64,000 nt of DNA from Amphiura filiformis. Lineage: Eukaryota > Echinodermata > Ophiuroidea > Amphilepidida > Amphiuridae. Positions 34,461-45,492 of the stretch are shown piece by piece; within the stretch, counting starts at the first letter, position 1; each line of letters opens with the position of its first letter. The stretch is taken from contig NC_092642.1 in assembly GCF_039555335.1 (NCBI RefSeq), positions 8,318,752 through 8,382,751 of the forward strand. Reading direction: 5' to 3'. A program made the position numbers and the translations under genes. Under the pieces are notes generated by a model, which worked only from the letters and a program-made list of their open reading frames with translations, was not told where the DNA came from and made no database searches.

Positions 34461-34650
34461 GGCTATTCCAGCTGAAATCCATACACCCCCTATGGAAGAC
34501 ATAACCTTAATCTCCCACACAAGGTGTAGATTTCAAATGGAGTCACCCACTTAGGTAATCCAATTTGAAATCTACACCCCCTGTGTGGGAGATTATAAGG
34601 TCATGTCTTCCACAGAGGGTGTAATATACAGATTTGAAGTGGAACAGCCC
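34461..34650. mobile_element. 190-bp palindromic MITE
   Basis: Ends GGCTATTCCAGCTGAAATCC and, outward, GGCTGTTCCACTTCAAATCT. The arms are complementary almost throughout (ggaagacat...aatctcccacaca), leaving a 15-bp loop. Confidence 0.82.
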
Positions 34651-35786
34651 ATTTTGCAACTTATAACTAGATAGCCTATAGATGAGTTGACTTCTGATGT
34701 CATTGCCTGGCAGTATGCACACACATTGCCACAATATCCATTGTTTTTTTTCTTGCTGTATGCGCGCACATCATATTTTGTCCAGGGCCTATGCTTTTAA
34801 AACTCCTGTGTGGTGGTTGTATGCAGTTTACTCAAGTATATCGATATACCAGTCCCTTCTTGCCTTTCAAGTGTTGATAAACATTGCGGTCAACTCATCT
34901 ATAAGATTAAGAAAACATTCAGATTAAGATAAGCATTAAGATACAGCCCCCTGCCAAAGGATGTTAGAGTTAGTAAAAAAGAAGCTGTTTGGCGAGCAGT
35001 TGCGGCACCATTGGGGCATTTGACCACCAGCCATGGGATACCCCACAGCACACCCACCCCCCACACCCCCCCCCCACCCCCACACACACACACTTTTCCC
35101 ATGTCAAAATAAGAAATCAGCTAAATTGCATTTTGGTGGCCAAACGTATGCACAGTTTTAGGCAAATTTCTGATTTCCTTACAGCCGGTCCATAAAAGAA
35201 ATTCCTCGTGCCGTCAGCACCTTATTCTAGGGTCTGTGATATACATTCTGACATGCGCCAACCGCAGACCCTAACCAACAGTTTGGGCCAGTGTATCGGT
35301 ATTATCAATTGCTTGGAAATTTGGAATTGCATGGTTTTTAATCCGACTGAAGGCAATATATTAAAATCAGTCCATGATCAAACTAATGAGTCTTTATTTC
35401 TTATCAGTAGTTCAAACTGCTTTAATTGGAGGAATCCACGGTGGTATTGTTTGGCATTCGGTACATTGAATTGTGCAACTCTTCTCCCCTCCCAAAAAGC
35501 TGGCTACACCCCTGCTGTAACCTTGATCCAAAAATTGATACAGGTATGACGCCAGTGAGCAAAAAAAAAAACATTTATGGTAGCAAATTGTACGAGATAT
35601 ATGACCCATTCTTATAGTAACCTCCAAAAGTATGGCCCATTCAAAGGCCAATTTCGGACTTCTGCTATAGTGCTGAACACAAAAAAACAACCACCCATTT
35701 GTATAGTCAAGTTGATAAAAAAAAATATAAAAAACCAACCCATCCACATAATAGGCCTAATTATAACAAGTTAACAAGAGCTGAAA
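34651..35786. other. no gene recognised
   Basis: Includes a C/A-rich simple stretch (35040-35100) and a run of closed or low-complexity frames. Confidence 0.45.
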
Positions 35787-36420
35787 GTGCGATCCATACA
35801 GGCGACCGATGTATTAGTAGTAGCATTAGTTGAATTCATAACTACACACTGCGAAATGTGGCTTCCGCGGGGATCGATTCTAGGCCCATTAATGTTAATT
35901 CTTTATATTAATGATATAACAAATACCTCACCTGTTTTAGCATTCATACTGTTTGCTGATGCTGCCACTATCTTATATTCACACCCGGAAGTTGAAACAA
36001 AAACGTACTGACTTGAGTAACTGGTTTAAATTAAGTTCGGTGAATGCAAGTAAAACCAATTATAGGCACACACAATGGTACTTCCTGATACATTGATGAA
36101 AATGAAGCAACACGAGATGAATTATGTTATAATGTAGAAAATGCGACAACAAACAATGTGAACCTAAGTAGCGATCAAAGTGATTAAAAAAATGTATGTA
36201 GATTCTCGTAAAGATAATATTAGATGTGAATTTGACAAAAGACAATTATAGTTCAAACATAAAAAGATTCTATTGAATCCTAACCCTACAAAAAAAGCAG
36301 AAACCAGTAGCCAGTATGCCAATTTTAAGTGACTTGAAAATACATCTCGGTGTACTAAAACTACTAATCGAAGCAATCATTAAACATATGCAATGACTAA
36401 AAGACTGGAACCTCATTCAA
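35787..36420 (+). mobile_element. degenerate LINE reverse transcriptase
   Basis: The plus strand encodes LPRGSILGPLMLILYINDIT and AFILFADAATILYSHP, the RT GSxLGPLLF...FADD region with the second catalytic Asp of the motif lost to Ala. It then continues frame-broken as LSNWFKLSSVNASKTN. Its 3' limit is uncertain. Confidence 0.78.
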
Positions 36421-37145
36421 AGCTATTCGAACAAATCATCGTGACAGTGTAGATCAATTTAAAAGTTACTCTGTATTTCAAGACTTCCAACACTACTAAA
36501 TGAAGCAATTTCAAACATATACAGTTCGTTTACTAATAAGTATTATAATAGCAGTATAAGGAAAGTGGTTGGATATCTTAGCTTTAATAATTATGACAGA
36601 ATATTACCTGGTTTTCATGCTTGAAGTTTCAGATTCCAACTAGATAAAAACATTTTTCCTTTTCCTGAAGAGGTGTTTAAAACTTTCGTATAACTAGAGA
36701 TGCACTGCATTGATGTCTTGTAGGATACGAATGAATGGAAAATATTTGAAAATAAACCAGTACATTATTATTCCATCTTTTGTTAAACCTTTTATTAGCT
36801 AAGATAAGATACAGACTTGACATTTAGTATGGAATGTTTTTTCGCAAAATTCCAAGACGGGTCTGGTAGGGGTCTGTATAAACCGCACGGGATGAATATT
36901 AATTTGGGTGTGTGGGGAGATGGTGTAAGGTATTTGTTCGACAGAAAATGTGCTTTTCCTTAGTTTACATTATGGTGCTCATATTGTAGTGAATTCGCTT
37001 AAAATGGCGGGTTTGGGGAGACTGAATTCGATTTTTATGGGGGTTAAATTTTCTGAATTTGAGCAACATTATTCTGATATTATCAAATGTACTGATGTTT
37101 GAGGTGATATTTACTGAACCTAAATACCAGTAAGTGTTCGTCAGA

Positions 37146-37455
37146 ACTGAAATGCACTTGTAATCTACCAGTTTTGAAAGTGGGAGGAGCTTTAAAAATA
37201 TGGCTCTGAAAAGTGGTACGCACTCGGGAATTTTGCCCTGGGGCCAAATGTTATAAACTTACTGTACACAAAGAAACAGCATGAGTTCATTGGACAACCA
37301 AGAATCCGCGCAGTTGTTTTGTACCTTAAGTTTATAACATTTGACCTCAGGGGGCCATTCAAACTTTCAGAGTACGTACCACTTTTAAAAGCCATATTTT
37401 AAGCTCCTCCCATGTTCAAAAAATTGGTACATTGCAAGTGTATTTTGACTGCATC
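37146..37455. repeat. nested inverted repeat
   Basis: Arms about 37146-37264 and 37323-37455 share GTGGGAGGAGCTTTAAAAAT, AAAAGTGGTACG and AAATGTTATAAACTTA. May be its own MITE. Confidence 0.8.
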
Positions 37456-37509
37456 ATGACTGTGATGAATGCCAATTGCTGTTGAAGTTTAGGAAATACC
37501 ACCTCAAAC

Positions 37510-37817
37510 CCGGGGGGGGGGGGTTCTTCAAAAAATTTTGTACGGGGCACGCAGACTTTTGGATGCTGACTTTCTCTATACCTACTTTTTGCTGTTTTTG
37601 CTACCCATCAGTATACCAATTTTCAAGAAAAAACACTCAAAAAGCACCCAAATTTGCCATAATTGGGCGCTTTAAGGGCACTTTTGCCAAAATGCGCCCA
37701 ATTGGGCGCATTGGTCTCCACTGAAAACCCACCCATCGATATACCAAAATCGCTGAAAAGGTACCCCAAAACCGTGGCACATCCCCGTATACCTTCAACC
37801 AGGAAGAACCCCCCGGG
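37510..37817. mobile_element. 308-bp insertion with G-run TIRs and 9-bp duplication
   Basis: Ends CCGGGGGG...GTTCTTC and GAAGAACCCCCCGGG, flanked by ACCTCAAAC (37501-37509, 37818-37826), exact. It interrupts the right arm of the surrounding element. A 9-bp target would fit Mutator-like; 8 bp would fit hAT. Confidence 0.82.
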
Positions 37818-38119
37818 ACCTCAAACCCCTATAAATTTGATAATAACAGAACAAAGTCGCATTAAGTCCGAAATTGTGTCCTCCACAAAGCTCAAATTCA
37901 GCCTCCCTAAATCCGCCATTTTAGGCAGATTTGCTACATTATGAGAACCATAGGGGTAAACTCGCGGAAAGCACATTTTGTATCAAACAATTATTTTACA
38001 CCATCTCCCGACACGCCTCAATTATTATTTAGCCCGTGCGGTTTATGCAGACCCTTCCAAACCAGTCTTGATATTTTTCGAAAAATATGCCATACTAAAT
38101 GTCAAGTCTGTAATTTGAC

Positions 38120-38297
38120 ATATCGAGGGGTCACTGACACAAAGGCGTAACTACATTTTAGCGAATATTTTGATATCAAACTGTTCAGAAACATGAGCAC
38201 TTTCTACCTAAGTCAACGTGCACCATTATCTTTAAACTCATTTTTCTCAGAATGGCCAAAATGTAGTTACGTCTTTGTGTCACTGACCCTCGATATC
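38120..38297. mobile_element. 178-bp MITE
   Basis: Arms around GGGTCACTGACACAAAGGCG and its near-complement, extended outward by atatcga / tcgatat. Immediately follows the 36805-38125 element. Confidence 0.78.
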
Positions 38298-38309
38298 ATT
38301 AATTGGTGT

Positions 38310-38990
38310 AAGATAATCACCTCTCAGTAGCATTCTGGCAAGCTTAGGCCTATATTATTTAGCTGAATTTGGAGAGATGATAAACACGTCTTTGCACTAT
38401 TGATCCAAGCATTACTACAATAATCAAAGTAGGGTAAGATCAAAGCATTACAGCATTACCAAGCATAAAAAGGATAGCTTGGTAATAAAAAAAATTAACA
38501 CTTAATATGTCTTGTAGACTGTAGTGCCGATTTATTTTGAAACTTTCAAATTAATGTTATAATATTTTATGCAGTTCAGGAGAGGGGCGGATCCAATGTA
38601 ACACCGAGATATTTGAATACTTATGTCCAAGAACAGTATTGTTATACTTTACACAAATATTACAAATCTATTTTACAACATGAGATGAACCAAAACCATT
38701 TAGTATTTTTAAGCAGAGAACCAATAAATTATTAGTGTTAAGGATGTTATTAAGAACATTTTCCAAGGTAGGGTCTACTTGGATCTTTAGATGTATATAC
38801 AGAGAAGAGATGTATCATCACACACCTAATTACTTTACAATTTACAGAATTGGTGTGGGTGGTGTAAATTATAAAAACTAAGGGACCTAAAATAATTCTT
38901 CGTGGTATACCAATATCGATATCATCAGGACTCGCGTGTTCGACCGTCCGTAAACATGAACATGGTAAATGACTAAGAACATTCACTCAT
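38310..38990 (-). mobile_element. degenerate LINE reverse transcriptase
   Basis: The minus strand encodes DIDIGIPRRIILGPLVFIIY then NSVNCKVIRCVMI, a decayed GIPQGTILGPLLFIIYxND...YADD region with the YADD lost. Downstream minus-strand text is frame-broken ORF2. Confidence 0.7.
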
Positions 38991-39286
38991 TTAGACTAAC
39001 GAACAAAGAGTTTAAAAATAATGCCTAATGTTTGTCCATTTGTTAACTCTCTCCACGCGGGTGTCAACTGCAGACGACAAGTTTCATTTGTGTTTTAAAT
39101 GCAAACATTTGAGAATTGAAAAATTTTCATGACTGTACTTAAAATCAACTTGAAGAATGCATTAAAATGAGTATAAACATGCATAGTATTGGTTCAGCGG
39201 TTCTTAGATATAGGTCTTGATATTTTGAGATAATATCTCAAAACTTGGGCTTTATTATGTTGAAGCCTATTATAGCATGCAGCTGT
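38991..39286. other. 3' flank of the TRIM gene
   Basis: AT-rich; presumed 3' UTR and downstream sequence of the minus-strand TRIM gene. Nothing else seen. Confidence 0.4.
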
Positions 39287-40204
39287 TTAAATCTCAGATT
39301 CTGCTGCATTCATTAACATCTTAACAGAAGATCCATCCGCTACAGCCAGCATATTGTTCTTGAAGAAAGTCAATCGCGTAGGACCTGAAAGGTCCTTGTA
39401 AATGCACCCGATGTACTTTCCACTAGGAATTGCATACTGCAGAATGGACTTCTCCCCGAATGGCATCGATCTGGTCACGAAAACAGACTTCGCATTCGCA
39501 TCAAAACATGCCGCATTTGCTGCAAGAGGCCACTTGGTATCGCCGTACCTTTCTAATACCAGTAACCCTTTCCCGGTCATACTTGCAATATGTACGAATA
39601 TGAGATTGGTAACAGCGACAAGACCTGCTTCGACATTGATATCAACGGCAACAGGATCTATCTTGTTTAAGTGCAATGTTTGTAAGATGGTGCCGTCGTT
39701 ATGGTGAAAAGTCAGCACTTTGCGGTTAATGTCACCGATGACAATGACGCCGTGTTGCTTATCATATCCAATACAAGATAGCTTGACTTTGAGTGATTTG
39801 TATTCGTTGGCTTCCAATGTATTGAATTTGTCTACAAATCTCCCATCTTCTGTGAACACTCGTACGTAGGGAGATCCTGCGTCTATAACAGCCAAATTTC
39901 CGTCGTTTAGGAAGACTAGATCTTGAGGAGATTGAAGACATTCAGGGGAAGAGCCTTGAAAAGAGCTAATGAATAGTCCATTGTCAGTTTTATACAACCG
40001 TACTTCGTTGGACTTACAAATAGCAAGGATAGTTCCACAAGGACTGACTGCTAGTCCTCTATTGAATGATCCTGCTATTTCCTTACTCTTCTTCCAGTTG
40101 AATGTCGTGACAACGGTTTCCTTGGCTTTTACCGGTCGCGATTTAGTTGTCAGCGATCCAAATTTGATTGAAGTTTCTGTAAAATCAAATTGAGTAATGC
40201 GCAA
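39287..40204 (-). CDS. TRIM protein C-terminal beta-propeller (NHL-like) part, different frame
   Basis: About 305 codons on the minus strand, entering as LRITQFDFTETSIKF and ending AAESEI-stop. The open frame begins with TTG, not ATG, so it is not an independent start. It contains repeated blade-like units: RGLAVSPCGTILAIC, PQDLVFLNDGNLAVIDAGS, KLSCIGYDKQHGVIVIGD and TRLTFFKNNMLAVADGSS. This is the pattern of the six-bladed NHL/YVTN-type propeller at the C-terminus of TRIM2/3/56/71-like proteins, used for substrate or RNA binding. It directly follows the RING/B-box/coiled-coil frame, so both halves are most simply one gene of about 590 codons with a frame change near 40190-40210. In the wider family the two parts are continuous. 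Confidence 0.8.
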   Translation of the reverse strand: MRITQFDFTETSIKFGSLTTKSRPVKAKETVVTTFNWKKSKEIAGSFNRGLAVSPCGTILAICKSNEVRLYKTDNGLFISSFQGSSPECLQSPQDLVFLNDGNLAVIDAGSPYVRVFTEDGRFVDKFNTLEANEYKSLKVKLSCIGYDKQHGVIVIGDINRKVLTFHHNDGTILQTLHLNKIDPVAVDINVEAGLVAVTNLIFVHIASMTGKGLLVLERYGDTKWPLAANAACFDANAKSVFVTRSMPFGEKSILQYAIPSGKYIGCIYKDLSGPTRLTFFKNNMLAVADGSSVKMLMNAAESEI

Positions 40205-41070
40205 GTTAAACTCCTGTCTTTGGTGAGAATTTTGTCAGAATCCAACTTAGATTCCAGCAGTACGACGGTTTCGTCGTCCTGATTTCTTGCCGTCATCTGC
40301 GTCTCATCGTGATACTGCTGAAGATTCTCTCTCAGTGTTGCGATTCTTTCCTTCTCCCTTTCCAGAGCTGCAACATCCGCTAGATATTTAGCATCTACTT
40401 CTTTGATAAGACTACTTTGCTGCTCCAACACGACGGTAGTCACCTTCATTACATGTTCGCCAATTTTTTCCATCGTTTTTTGTCGGTTTTCGCGTAACGT
40501 CTCTTCTGCTTTCCGTATTTCTTCTTGCATCGAGTCCAAGTCTGCAAGTTTACCAGCCGATTCACTTGACAGTGTCTTCAAGTAGTTCCTCGCATAAGAA
40601 GCTCTTGTGTGGAGACTGTAATGACTATGTCCCGTGGAGCAATGACCAGTTCCTATACATTTCTGACAGACCAACACATTACATGTAGCACAGTAGATAT
40701 CTCGAGCTACTCCATTGTGTACACCACAAGTTCTTGTGCCATCTTTTTCTTCTAAGGGATCAAGTCGGCGCTTCGGTAACCGCGCATCTTCTAGAGGTAC
40801 AGCGTCAATAACATCCCGCAACAGATAGTTCGTCTTTAGATATGTAATCCCACCTGGCGGTAACACGGTGTTCTGTCGACATAGTGGGCAAGCAATTACC
40901 GTAGAAAGTTTCTTGGATCTTGCGTAATCTGTGAGGCACTTGCAACAAAATGTGTGAGAACAATCCAAGTCTTTCGGATCTGATAGACGATTGGCGCAAA
41001 TTGAGCAGTCGAGTTGTCCAGCAATTACTTGTAATGAGTTATATGCCTCCTGATTTCCTGCATTTGCCAT
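40150..41070 (-). CDS. TRIM-type protein, RING / B-box / coiled-coil part
   Basis: 306-residue open frame from the ATG at 41070 on the minus strand, intronless. RING finger: C22-x2-C25, C37-x-H39-x2-C42-x2-C45 and C61-P-L-C64, the C3HC4 pattern of RING E3 ligases. B-box 2 at about 115-151: CGVH, YCATC, VCQKC and a terminal H-x-H. Residues about 155-255 are heptad-like and Glu/Lys/Leu-rich, the coiled coil. The tripartite order identifies a TRIM family ubiquitin ligase. The frame ends just after KDRSLTCA, while the beta-propeller continues in another frame on the same strand (39287-40204) with a 55-bp overlap. So this is either a frame-broken gene copy, an assembly indel, or two proteins. Confidence 0.88.
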   Translation of the reverse strand: MANAGNQEAYNSLQVIAGQLDCSICANRLSDPKDLDCSHTFCCKCLTDYARSKKLSTVIACPLCRQNTVLPPGGITYLKTNYLLRDVIDAVPLEDARLPKRRLDPLEEKDGTRTCGVHNGVARDIYCATCNVLVCQKCIGTGHCSTGHSHYSLHTRASYARNYLKTLSSESAGKLADLDSMQEEIRKAEETLRENRQKTMEKIGEHVMKVTTVVLEQQSSLIKEVDAKYLADVAALEREKERIATLRENLQQYHDETQMTARNQDDETVVLLESKLDSDKILTKDRSLTCALLNLILQKLQSNLDR

Positions 41071-41560
41071 AGTTTCTTTAGTATACCGCTAAAATACACT
41101 CGGAACAGACAATTGGCAAGCGTGTGAAGCACAGGGTTACATCGGAAATATAATTACACTATCAAGATCATTCTAGGCCTGTCTGTATATTAAAGTTCAA
41201 AGTGCAAAGTCTCAAGGGAAGTAGCCTCAACTCCCGTGGGAACCTTATGAGTGTATACGGCGCAAATGACACACTACCGAACCCTGTCCTGCACTCAAGC
41301 CTGTTATTATTTTGCGTATAGGCCTACGTTTGTTCGAGGAGCACGTGTCGAAAGGTAACTGATTAGCTACTATGATGCCACTATAATATTTTGGCCCGAG
41401 TCGTCAGTTGTTGATTCTGCCAAAAATTTGAATTATCCAGCCAGGGAGTTTAGGCATAATATTAATATGCCATGTTATTTTCTCACTGAAATAAAACTGA
41501 GCCCGGGCACTGAGCCCGCCCGCCCGGGATACTGATTTTACTCCTCCCTCTGTTCATATT
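41071..41560. other. upstream region of the TRIM gene
   Basis: Presumed promoter and 5' UTR for the minus-strand TRIM gene. No clear TATA box or binding-site cluster. Confidence 0.4.
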
Positions 41561-41569
41561 CATATGCTC

Positions 41570-42010
41570 AGTCGAGAAGAAAGGAATAAAAACGGAAAGG
41601 ATGGAATGGAGGACGACAAGAAGAAAGAAGGAATGTAAGAAAGAGGGACTGAGAAGGAAAGAAAGAAAGAAAAAATGACGGAAATCGAAAATAGAGGAGA
41701 TGCTTGGAAAGAATGGAGGAAGGGTAGGGGTGAGCATAGAAGGAAGTAATGAACGGGAAGAGGAGGGAAAAAGAGCAAAGGATGTTGAGAAAGAAGGAAG
41801 GAAGACAAGAAACGAAGGAAGACAAAATGAAGGGCACTATAGTGAAGCAAAGAAGGAAGGGTGATAATTAATGAAGGAAACGAAGGAAGAAGTGAAAGTA
41901 GGAAGTGGGGAAGTAAGTAAGGTTTACAAGAAAGGAAACAAGGATAGCAAATGAAGAAGGGTAGGAAGGAAACCATTATGGAAGAAAAGAAAGAAGGAAA
42001 GAAACGAATT
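41570..42010 (+). repeat. polypurine (GGAA/GAAA-rich) tract
   Basis: About 440 bp almost only A and G, built of gaagg, aggaa and gaaag units, followed by a short (CCTT)n at 42083-42102. Long open frames on its complement are compositional artefacts. Confidence 0.85.
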
Positions 42011-42179
42011 TTATATCTCCCTTTGTCAGATGGTGCCCACGCATCCGTATCAAGGCAAAGACTACAAGTGCCCGGGCAATGCCTTCCTTCCTTCCTTCCT
42101 ATATACGTCCTATGCCCTAATAGGAAGCGTAGCCTGCAACATCTGTGGCCAGGCCTATCATACTTCTAAGCTCTTCTAG

Positions 42180-43288
42180 ATGTTTTAAAGCACACTCTGA
42201 ATAGTACTGTCCTCCTTGCTATCGCTAAAATCCACGTTTGATGTCAGTGGTGCTGTCACTTTTTATGTGGATATATTCAAATTCATGTATATCCATTATC
42301 ATCTTACCATCCACGCTGCAAAACGCATGCCAGCTCTCTCTATCAACATGATGTAGGTGATTTGTGGTAGAGAATCCGCTTCAAAATCCGGCTTGTTCTC
42401 GGGGCTGATTGAAGTCCAAGGTAGCAGTGAGCCTATTGGTGATAATTTTGGTGAACTTAACTAATAAACATTGGATAGAAGACTGATTGGACGACAGTTT
42501 CCTAGATCTGTGATGCTGCCTTTCTTATGATGGCATTACTCAAATTGTCTGGTATTTTGCCTTCTCGGATACTGTGTGAAGAGATCAGTTAGCTTACTAC
42601 TAATTACAACTTCACCTCCCTCCTTCAACACATCAGTCAGTATCTCATCCTCTCCTGGTGCCTTTTCTTTCTTCATATCATTAAGGGCAGATCTTACTTC
42701 ATCTGCGTTGATGGGTGGTATTGAGACTAAATGTGGGCCTTCTACTGGGATCTTGCTGCTGTAAGAGGTCCTGATAAAAATGTTCAACTCTGGATACAAT
42801 TCCATCTCGGTCTGCTTCCCCATCCTCATCTTGCAGGGCAACCATCTGTGATCTCCCAAGTGTTAATGCTTGTTTTGTCTTTTTGTATAGCTTCTGCCTG
42901 CTTCCAATGTTTGCTGCATATATCTTTTTGACATTGTGTTCTCTTAGTTCTGCCTCAGTTAGCTTACTAATTTCAACTTCACCTCCCTCCTTTCACACAT
43001 CAGTCAGTATCTCATCCTCTGCCTTTCCTTTCTTCATATCCTGAAGGGCAGATCTTACTTCATTTGCGTTGATGGGTGGTATATTGGGATCGCTGGTTAA
43101 AACTAAATGTGGGCCTTCTACAGTAACTGGGATCTTGCTGCTGTAGAGGTCCTGATAAAAATGTTCAACTCTGGAGACAATTCCATCCCAGTCTGTTATT
43201 ACTTCCCCATCTTCATCTTGCAGGGCAACCATCTGTGATCTCCCAAGTGTTATTAATGCTTGTTTTGTCTTTTTGTAGCTTCTGCCTG
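42180..43288 (-). mobile_element. RTE-like LINE fragments, partially tandemly duplicated
   Basis: Two minus-strand blocks (about 42536-42950 and 42960-43288) both encode SQMVALQDEDGEV / SSKIP...EGPHLV / PPINA(N/D)EVRSALNDMKK and DEILTDVLKEGGEVV. This is the EVRxALxxMKxGKAPGxD start of the RT domain in RTE-type LINEs. Downstream, 42180-42535 gives frame-broken IPDNLSNAII and a GF-R-SG-F-ST-like region. The second block is split by the insertion at 43289-44168 and resumes at 44171. Confidence 0.8.
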
Positions 43289-44168
43289 CACTCTCAGAAC
43301 ATTGGATAAAAAATGAATGGGCAGAAAACAGTTGGTTAAAAAATGCCCAACAATGGTTAAGATTCTTGAAGTTGGGCAAAATACAGTTTAATACATGGTT
43401 GGTCAAACCTGTCAATATGGCATTTACACAATGTTGGTTAAAAGTTAACCAACCTTGGTAAAAAACATCCTTTTCCCGCCAATAAAGTTGGGCAAAGTAT
43501 GGTTTTGCCCAACCATGGTCACATGGTGTTCCTTTGCGAACTGTGATTGGTCATTGTGTTGGGCAAAATGCATTTCAGAAAACAAGATGGCCGATATGAG
43601 TGGCTTGCTGCAAAGCTGTGGATCGGGGTCTTCAAGATCTGTTGGAGACATTTGAAGGTAGGAAATTATATTATAAAGTATATCATTTCATCGGTATAAC
43701 ACTTAGTTTAAGTGTGGGCGAGGCCGAGACTGTGAGCAAGACTTACGATGCTTTATCGACGACAACTACCACCGTCGATAAAGCATCGTAAGTCTTGCTC
43801 ACAGTCTGGCCTGCCCACACTTAAACTAAGTGTTATACCCGATAAAATGTTTATAATATAATTTCCTACCTTCAAATGTCTCCAATTGGTTAAAATATGA
43901 ACAATGAAATGAACTTCCCATTCATAGTGTTTAACCAACTATTGGTTTAATTTTGCCCATTTTGCCCAACATGCTTTGCCCAACTGGTTGGTTACCGAAA
44001 TGTTAACCAGTAGTTGGTCAATGTTTTTAACCAACCTGTGGTTATATTGTTAACCAACCCAGGTTGGTTAACAATATAACCAACTGTTGGGCTGTTCACC
44101 TGTAAATACATGGTTGGTTAAAATTTTAACCAAGTTGGTTAAAATTTTTAACCAATGTTCTGAGAGTG
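43289..44168. mobile_element. 880-bp CACT-ended element with central palindrome
   Basis: Ends CACTCTCAGAACATTGG and CCAATGTTCTGAGAGTG, TG on both sides. The paralogous LINE block at about 42893 is an empty site. Much of the body is TTGGTTAA / AACCAAC motifs. CACT ends and 2-bp target suggest EnSpm/CACTA. Contains the palindrome at 43643-43884. Confidence 0.82.
43643..43884. repeat. 242-bp near-perfect palindrome
   Basis: Arms 43643-43761 and 43773-43884 complementary from TTGGAGACATTTGAAGGTAG to ACGATGCTTTATCGACG, loop about 11 bp. Confidence 0.88.
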
Positions 44169-44170
44169 TG

Positions 44171-44345
44171 GTTCCAAGGTTTCCTTATCTTTTTGGCATT
44201 GTGTTCTCTTAGTTTTGCCTTCATTCGTTTCCTGATGGTTTTACATACTTCCGAGTACTCTACTTTCTGAATGTTGGTTTGATTTCCCTCCTCTTCTTCA
44301 GAAGCTTTATATAGTGGTTTCTGAGAGTCCAGATGGTGTCCATTT
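44171..44345 (-). mobile_element. continuation of the RTE-like LINE beyond the insertion
   Basis: ttccaaggtttccttatc and cattgtgttctcttagtt match 42903-42956 of the duplicate block, showing one LINE copy was split at 43288/44171. Confidence 0.75.
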
Positions 44346-44386
44346 TGAGTAGCCTAACGTTAGTCAAGCAGTTCTAAGCTAGAAAG

Positions 44387-44753
44387 CATAGGCGTAGATC
44401 CCGGGGGGATGGGGGGGATTTATCCCCCCCAATATTTTGCCAGGGGGGGATGGTCCATACAATCATCCCCCCCCCCCCCAATGTTGAACCTGTATATGGA
44501 TTTCTGACCAAATTAACCTTATATTTGGCCATTTTAGCCCTAAAATTGCAAAATTGTGCGCGCTACGCGCGAATTTATCCACTTTTGCACCATATTTCAT
44601 CAGTTTAGCTTCAAAATGGCTAATTTTTTTGCGCGCTCCGCGCGCTTTGTTCAATAAACTTAATCTGTCGCCAAAAAGTGCTGGACTCACTATACTTCAA
44701 GAAATTTTTTCCAACCCCAACCCCCCAATGTCAAAAAGAAATCTACGCCACTG
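44387..44753. mobile_element. 367-bp hAT-type MITE with perfect 8-bp duplication
   Basis: Ends CATAGGCGTAGATC and ATCTACGCCACTG, flanked by CTAGAAAG (44379-44386, 44754-44761). Interior has poly-G/C runs and two gcgcgc-type motifs. Confidence 0.9.
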
Positions 44754-44788
44754 CTAGAAAGGCAGCTGCTTGACTAGCGTGCTGCAAA

Positions 44789-44884
44789 CCAGTTGTAAAT
44801 TGCAAAGCAGTTGCGAAGTGTGGCGGTACCACCTCACTTCGCAACTGCTTTGCAACAGGGCCCTGCTTTGCAATTTACAACTGG
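44789..44884. repeat. inverted repeat
   Basis: CCAGTTGTAAATTGCAAAGC and following bases pair with the right arm ending TTTACAACTGG. The right arm carries an extra cagggccctgctttg. Confidence 0.85.
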
Positions 44885-45492
44885 ACTACGCCCCCAATTT
44901 ACCAAGCCCAGCAATATCGGTTTTGCTTCAATGAAAAATTTAATTTTACCATGGATTTTACTTTCCTCTGCATGTTGCTTTTCCATGTGATTGGTCGCGA
45001 AGGAATTAGTAAAACAAACTGGCAACCTGAGATGTTCGGAAGTTCCGAGGCAAAACAGCCTCAACTTAGCTGCGACGTTCATTAAAAAACTAATCAGTGA
45101 TACTAGCCGAGTGAATTATGTGAGGGTTTTGGAGATGAGATTATACCACTCATGCAAAAAATCGCAACGAAGGAAGAAGTTCTCAGCAGTTTACACAGTG
45201 TAGTCAAAATAAAAAGCCTATGTAGTTTAAAATTGTGGATAATGAGAATGTTAAATCCTGTCATCGAGTAAAGTCGATGTCGTTTCACTCTTGTAACATC
45301 TTAGGATGTATTATAGAGTAGAACATCGACGAGTAATAAGGTAGCAGTGGTAAAACTCTTCTCGCTGTGGCACTGTGCTGTGCTATGCACTGACTGTGTG
45401 ATCGTGTAAAGTGTACATGGTGTTTTCAGAAGTTGTCCTCGCTAGCTCCGTGCTGTCACGTTAGTGACGGAGTTGGAGTTGCAGACACAAAC

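Larger units (their letters stand above)
36805..38125. mobile_element. TIR element with about 310-bp arms and nested insertions
   Basis: Arms about 36805-37115 and 37815-38125 are reverse complements at an estimated three-quarters identity. Both carry CAGACTTGACATTTAGTATG and AACCGCACGGG. The middle holds a second inverted repeat (37146-37455) and an insertion (37510-37817). Confidence 0.78.

Noticed and set aside
39402-39707. Plus-strand 101-codon frame
   Set aside because: Antisense to the TRIM propeller; no protein similarity.
41560-41976. Long minus-strand Phe/Leu/Ser-rich frames
   Set aside because: Produced by the complement of the polypurine tract.
45433-45492. 20 extra N-terminal codons on the Slo exon
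   Set aside because: They begin with TTG; the first ATG is at 45493.
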